In this document: one piece after another, positions 59,877-64,000 of the stretch
How the letters are laid out: every line of letters starts with the position of its first letter
Position numbering within the stretch: position 1 is the stretch's first letter
Source: JACQAP01 sp035275265
Lineage (GTDB): Bacteria > Pseudomonadota > Gammaproteobacteria > Burkholderiales > JACQAP01
Assembly: GCA_035275265.1 (NCBI GenBank)
Contig: DATENC010000026.1
Location: 496,001 to 560,000, forward strand
DNA: 64,000 bases
Direction of reading: 5' to 3'
Translations under genes and position numbers: made by a program
The notes under the pieces: generated by a model
Told to the model about the DNA's origin: nothing
Databases searched by the model: none
Seen by the model: only the letters and a program-made list of their open reading frames with translations

Positions 59877-60638
59877 ATGAAAAGAATCTACATCTCGTTA
59901 TTGGCTCTGTTTCTGGCAACCGCAGGCCTGTCCGGAAACGCGTTGAGCCAGGATTCGAAGGCGCTCGCGAACGCGGTCGTCTCTGCTTCGGACCGCAGCC
60001 CTGAAGATCGCGCGATGGACGCGGGCCGCAAACCGGCCGAGCTTCTCGCGTTCGTCGGTGTACAGCCGGGTTGGCGTATAGCCGACCTCGGTGCAGGCGG
60101 CGGCTACACAACCGAATTGCTGCAGCGGGCTGTGGGCAAGGACGGCGTCGTCTACGGACAGAATTCCAAGAAGTTGCTCGAAATGTTTCTGGAAAAACCC
60201 TGGAGCGCGCGACTCGATAAGCCGGCAATGAAGGGCGTCCAGCGCCTGGATCGCGATTTCGACGATCCTTTTCCGCCCGATATGCGTCCGCTCGACGCGG
60301 TCACGATGGTGCTGTTCTATCACGACACGGTCTGGCTCGGGGTGAATCGAGACGCGATGAACAAGGCCGTATTCAATGCACTCAAGCCCGGCGGTGTTTT
60401 TGTGATTGTCGACCACAGCGCCCGATCGGGGGATGGTGTCACAGTGACCAGCAGCCTTCATCGCATTGAGGAGGACGTCGTCAAGTCTGAAGTACTGGCT
60501 GCGGGGTTCGTACTCGATGGGCAAGCGAATTTCCTCCGTAACAAGGACGATACCCGGGATTGGAATGATTCGCCGCGCGCTGCTGGCGACCGTCGTGGCA
60601 CCAGCGATCGGTTCGTGTTGCGCTTCCGGAAGCCCTGA
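59877..60638 (+). CDS. Exported class I SAM methyltransferase-like protein (COG4798-like)
   Basis: 253 residues from ATG 59877, which has a GGAG ribosome site. The N-terminus MKRIYISLLALFLATAGLSG is a signal peptide. The mature protein has the methyltransferase core: ADLGAGGGYTTELLQRAVG (motif I), DAVTMVLFYHDTVWL and GGVFVIVDHSARSG. SAM is not normally available outside the cytoplasm, so either the leader is a membrane anchor or the domain has another role. Similar proteins are annotated as predicted methyltransferases without a known substrate. Confidence 0.87.
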   Translation: MKRIYISLLALFLATAGLSGNALSQDSKALANAVVSASDRSPEDRAMDAGRKPAELLAFVGVQPGWRIADLGAGGGYTTELLQRAVGKDGVVYGQNSKKLLEMFLEKPWSARLDKPAMKGVQRLDRDFDDPFPPDMRPLDAVTMVLFYHDTVWLGVNRDAMNKAVFNALKPGGVFVIVDHSARSGDGVTVTSSLHRIEEDVVKSEVLAAGFVLDGQANFLRNKDDTRDWNDSPRAAGDRRGTSDRFVLRFRKP

Positions 60639-60680
60639 TCGTTGGCTCTTTCAAAATGCAGGAATGAGCGGGGATGAGAT

Positions 60681-62717
60681 TTGAATCGTGGGGGTCACAA
60701 GTTAATCAGGCCTGACCGTCTTTTCCTTATGGGCAAGATCGTCTTGCTCGCCGTCGTGTATTTCACGGCGGCGAAAGCGTCGTTGTTGCTCGCCATTCCA
60801 CCCGGGTACGCCACAGCCGTCTGGCCACCTTCCGGAATAGCGCTTGCCGCACTCCTGCTATTTGGATCGCGTATCTGGCCCGGCATATGGCTCGGCGCGG
60901 CACTTACAAATCTCACAATACAAGGTTCACCGCTTCTTGCAGTCCTGATCGGTACCGGCAATACATTGGAAGCCGTGGTGGCCGCTGCACTTATCCGCCG
61001 CTATGTCGGCATCCGTGACGAATTCGACACCGGCGAGGCAGTTGCCAAGTTTGTCGCACTGAGCGCCCTGAGTGCGGTGATTGCCGCAACCATCGGCTCC
61101 ATGTCTTTGATGCTGTCTGGCACGATCCAGCCTTCAGAGTTCAGTTCAAACGCCTGGATATGGCTGCAGGGTGACGCTTCCGGCATGATGATCTTCACGC
61201 CGCTCATTCTGACATGGTGGCGCTTGCGTCCCTTGCCGCGCTGGAGCATGGCGCAGTGGATCGAAGCGGCTGCGTTGGCATTGTCTCTCGTGCTCGCGGC
61301 GCTACTGGTATTCCGAGGCCTCACTCCAAACGCTACCCCGCGACCCCTTGCGTTCGTCACGCTCCCATTCGTTCTTTGGGCAGCGGCCAGATTCGAACAG
61401 CGTGCGGTCACGATGGCCATTGCGGCAATAAGCGGCATCGCCGTCTACTACACCCTGCACGGGAAAGGCCCGTTCGGCCTGGGTTCCGCAGATGCGACCA
61501 GCTTATATATGCTCTGCTACACCGTGACCTTGGTCATTACCGGTCTGGTCCTCAGCGTCGTCATGGCCCAGCGAAAGCGGGCGGAATTGGCGGTACGGCA
61601 GCGCGTGGAAGAAATGCAAGAAAGCGAACGCCATATTAACGAGTTCCTGGCGATGCTTTCCCACGAACTGAGGAATCCGCTGGCGCCCATGGTCAATGCG
61701 CTCACCCTCATGCGCAACGACCCGGCCCAGAATCTGCCCATGCTGGGCCTACTGGAGCGGCAAGTCTCGCATCTTTCGCACATTGTCGATGATTTGCTCG
61801 ACGTCAGCAGAATTACGCGAGGGAAAATACGGCTTCAAAAGGAAATCTCGGATCTGAACGGCATGGTATTGCGCGCCCTGGAATCGGCCCAGCCGTTGAT
61901 CGATGCACGCGAGCATGCGGTAGAGCTGGATTTCTGCAGGGAAAATCTGTACGTCGAGGCTGATGCAACGCGTATCTCTCAAGTGGTCCTCAACTTGATC
62001 AATAACGCAGCCAAGTACACGCCGGCCGGTGGACGCATTTGGATCTCACTGAGGAGCGAAAACGGCCAGGCGGTGTTAAAAGTGAGAGACAACGGCATGG
62101 GTATTTCTGCGGAGTTGCTGCCGAACATCTTCGACCTGTTCATCCAAGGAGATCGTGCACTCGACCGCAGTGAAGGCGGATTGGGCATCGGCCTTACCAT
62201 CGCGAGGCGCATCGTCGAGATGCATGGCGGGTCGACGATGGCCTTAAGCGAAGGGCCGGGGAAAGGCGCTGAATTTGTCGTCCGTCTTCCGGCAGTACCT
62301 GCACCTGCCGCAACTGTGCCGACGCAAAAGAGCGCTCAGGCTTCAGTACACCGCCGCATACTGGTGGTCGATGATCATCGCGACAGCGCCGATAGTCTGT
62401 CGACGCTGCTCTCTGTCATGGGTCATGACGTAAGAACGGCTTACGACGGTCACGAAGCGATCAAATTGGCCGCACAATACCGCCCGGAAGTCGTGCTGCT
62501 CGATATTGGACTCCCGGGCAAGAGTGGTTACGACGTAGCGCGCGAGTTGAGGACCGCTCACGACCGCTCGCAATTGGCCCTGATCGCGGTTTCCGGTTAC
62601 GGCCAGGACGAGGATCGCCGGCGCGGCCGAGAGGCCGGGTTCGACCATCATTTGGTGAAACCCGTGCATCCCGAGGAACTCGCGGCCCTGATCGCTTCCC
62701 TCGCCTTTCCAGGTTGA
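60681..62717 (+). CDS. MASE1 hybrid histidine kinase with receiver domain
   Basis: A 678-residue membrane sensor. Residues about 15-300 form a MASE1 region of eight or so helices (GYATAVWPPSGIALAALLLFG). HisKA with phospho-acceptor His328 in SHELRNPLAP; HATPase with NLINNAAKYT, DNGMGIS and GGLGIGLTIAR; C-terminal REC with acceptor Asp608 in LLDIGLPG. The signal is unknown. The TTG at 60681 has a GGGGA run; an ATG at 60729 is possible. No separate response regulator follows, so the REC may relay to a distant partner. Confidence 0.92.
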   Translation: MNRGGHKLIRPDRLFLMGKIVLLAVVYFTAAKASLLLAIPPGYATAVWPPSGIALAALLLFGSRIWPGIWLGAALTNLTIQGSPLLAVLIGTGNTLEAVVAAALIRRYVGIRDEFDTGEAVAKFVALSALSAVIAATIGSMSLMLSGTIQPSEFSSNAWIWLQGDASGMMIFTPLILTWWRLRPLPRWSMAQWIEAAALALSLVLAALLVFRGLTPNATPRPLAFVTLPFVLWAAARFEQRAVTMAIAAISGIAVYYTLHGKGPFGLGSADATSLYMLCYTVTLVITGLVLSVVMAQRKRAELAVRQRVEEMQESERHINEFLAMLSHELRNPLAPMVNALTLMRNDPAQNLPMLGLLERQVSHLSHIVDDLLDVSRITRGKIRLQKEISDLNGMVLRALESAQPLIDAREHAVELDFCRENLYVEADATRISQVVLNLINNAAKYTPAGGRIWISLRSENGQAVLKVRDNGMGISAELLPNIFDLFIQGDRALDRSEGGLGIGLTIARRIVEMHGGSTMALSEGPGKGAEFVVRLPAVPAPAATVPTQKSAQASVHRRILVVDDHRDSADSLSTLLSVMGHDVRTAYDGHEAIKLAAQYRPEVVLLDIGLPGKSGYDVARELRTAHDRSQLALIAVSGYGQDEDRRRGREAGFDHHLVKPVHPEELAALIASLAFPG

Positions 62718-62759
62718 TCCCCGCCTTCACAACGTGCGCGATCGGGATTCGCGCTGTGT

Positions 62760-63959
62760 CTAGAGTGATTTGAGGTATTCGGCCAGATCAGCAATCTGAT
62801 TGTTCGTAAGGCCCAGCGCTTTTCGGGAATTGTAAGTCTGGATAACTGCCTCAAGGGTCGGCGCCGTGCCGTTATGGAAATACGGGGGGTGCTGCCACAA
62901 CCCGCGCAACGGTGCGGTCCGGTATTGCTTGGTGGCGCTGCGCGATGCGTAGCTGGGCGCTCCATTGGGTTCCGGTTCGCTCACTACATCGGTAGCAGCG
63001 TGCAGTCGCGCGTTCGCATCCGTGAATTCGTTGCCGCTATGGCAGGTTGCACATGTGCCAGGTCCGTTGAAAATGAGTTTTCCTCTCTTGGCGGCGGCAG
63101 GATCAAAGCTTCCTGCCGGTGGCTGCGGTGGGGGCAATGTGAGCTGATAGGCCTGCAATGCCGGCAGCTTCGAGGTGATGAGATCGTCTGTGCCATTGGT
63201 GACGTTGACCTTGGTACGGGGTTCGGAAAACGACCCGTGACCACCCATCTGGGTGACGCCTACATAGCGGTTCCAGTAAGCGATATCTTTGCCATCGCCG
63301 GTGGACGTAATGCGATGGATGCCCTTCAAGCCGTACGCCGGCGGGATGACTTGCGGACCATTCTTTCCGTCCTGGTTGAAGCGGGGATCGTATTTCCCGG
63401 GACCCCAGGAATTGTAGACCGCCTTCGTTGTTGCGTTCAGCGCCGGCGACAGAGCAATGATGGCTCCGGGATTGAGATCGCGATTGGGCCAACCGTCCAG
63501 CCGCTTGCCGATGCCGGGCGCGAATGAATTGTCGACCGTCGAATGGCAAAGTGCACAAGTGATGCCGACCCGCGTCAGCGTGTCCTTGCCATTGATGTTT
63601 TCGACCTTGCCCTTTACGCCGACGACGGCGTTGAGCTTGAGCAATGCGACCGTGGTGTCGGGACTCGTAAGACTAACGCTTCCGTCCTGAATGCCTTTTA
63701 CGACCGCCGCCGGCAGGGCTTCCGCGTCCACTTTCAGGCCGACCGATAAGGCGGTCTTGGGATCGACCGCGGTGCGGATCACTTCGTGCAGGCGCAGGGT
63801 ATCGGTCCATGTCGTCTCGTCACCGAAGGTATCGAAACGAAAGATCTGTTTGCCCTGCTCGACCATCGCCGAATCCGACGACGAGGCCGACATCTGTCCT
63901 GGCCCGGTGCTGCAGGCGGCTAACAGCATCACGGCAATCCCGCACATCCCGACTCGCAC
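62760..63959 (-). CDS. Di-haem cytochrome c lipoprotein (CCP/MauG-like)
   Basis: 399 residues with two CxxCH haem sites (CALCH, 135-139; CATCH, 303-307). The N-terminus MRVGMCGIAVMLLAACSTG is a lipoprotein signal (Cys16). The C-terminal GLWQHPPYFHNGTAPTLEAVIQTY block is typical of the cytochrome c peroxidase/MauG fold, but the N-terminal half is less conserved. A role in periplasmic electron transfer or oxidation is likely. The start may be GTG 63959 or ATG 63947. Convergent with the histidine kinase gene. Confidence 0.88.
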   Translation of the reverse strand: MRVGMCGIAVMLLAACSTGPGQMSASSSDSAMVEQGKQIFRFDTFGDETTWTDTLRLHEVIRTAVDPKTALSVGLKVDAEALPAAVVKGIQDGSVSLTSPDTTVALLKLNAVVGVKGKVENINGKDTLTRVGITCALCHSTVDNSFAPGIGKRLDGWPNRDLNPGAIIALSPALNATTKAVYNSWGPGKYDPRFNQDGKNGPQVIPPAYGLKGIHRITSTGDGKDIAYWNRYVGVTQMGGHGSFSEPRTKVNVTNGTDDLITSKLPALQAYQLTLPPPQPPAGSFDPAAAKRGKLIFNGPGTCATCHSGNEFTDANARLHAATDVVSEPEPNGAPSYASRSATKQYRTAPLRGLWQHPPYFHNGTAPTLEAVIQTYNSRKALGLTNNQIADLAEYLKSL

Positions 63960-64000
63960 TTGCCCGCCGGAGACATGAAGCAGGTGACGGTTCGAAATAT

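Overview
The window looks like chromosomal DNA from a GC-rich betaproteobacterium, probably of the Burkholderiales or a nearby order. This is inferred from gene order and protein families, since no rRNA is present. The run metG | apbC-dcd-Arg/Lys/Orn decarboxylase, an aroC-MFS block, a DNA polymerase III alpha gene and a TrhO gene are typical of that class. I see no tRNA or rRNA genes, insertion sequences, phage genes, CRISPR array or plasmid functions. Dense gene packing, frequent ATGA overlaps and several GTG/TTG starts are the rule.

Layout. 1-4.2 kb: an MFS transporter cut by the left edge, a membrane HExxH protein and aroC (leftward), then thyA-folA (rightward). 4.3-9.5 kb: a TPR/OGT-type glycosyltransferase and a two-gene unit that looks like a type XI (Slam-like) secretion pore with a FecR-domain cargo. 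9.6-16.3 kb: amino acid decarboxylase, dcd, apbC, then metG and acylphosphatase. 16.3-24.6 kb: lhr, a WbuC-type cupin and dnaE in one leftward block. 24.7-27.8 kb: trhO, EamA exporter, HCCA-isomerase-like protein and a frameshifted alpha/beta hydrolase. 27.9-33.2 kb: MFS, O-acetylhomoserine sulfhydrylase, CoA-binding protein, TlpA-like thioredoxin, lipoprotein aminopeptidase and a lipase-like hydrolase. 33.4-41.8 kb: TauE exporter, an orphan amino-acid-type binding protein, epoxide hydrolase, a secreted HExxH protein, DUF1835, Sel1, a haloacetate-dehalogenase-like enzyme and an aminotransferase. 41.9-47.8 kb: PanE-like reductase, a mandelate-racemase-like enzyme, D-lactate/glycolate dehydrogenase, ArsC/Spx-like protein and a PQQ dehydrogenase; this looks like hydroxy-acid and alcohol catabolism. 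47.9-55.1 kb: a leftward run ligD-ku-MerR/TPR-ThuA-caspase-like peptidase-small beta protein. 55.1-64 kb: DUF72, KANL3-type hydrolase, adhesin-E-like protein, secreted matrixin-like protease, lipoprotein, carbonic anhydrase, an exported methyltransferase, a MASE1 hybrid histidine kinase and a di-haem cytochrome lipoprotein.

The most striking feature that ordinary annotation misses is a dispersed family of 7-8 bp tandem arrays (core GTGARGG / CCYTCAC). They lie at gene junctions, often as inverted arms, and in several places contain the start or stop codon of the flanking gene. The best candidates for little-described systems are the FecR-cargo/Slam-like pair (6.6-9.4 kb) and the cytoplasmic gingipain/caspase-like peptidase with its small partner (47.9-49.7 kb) at the end of the NHEJ gene run.
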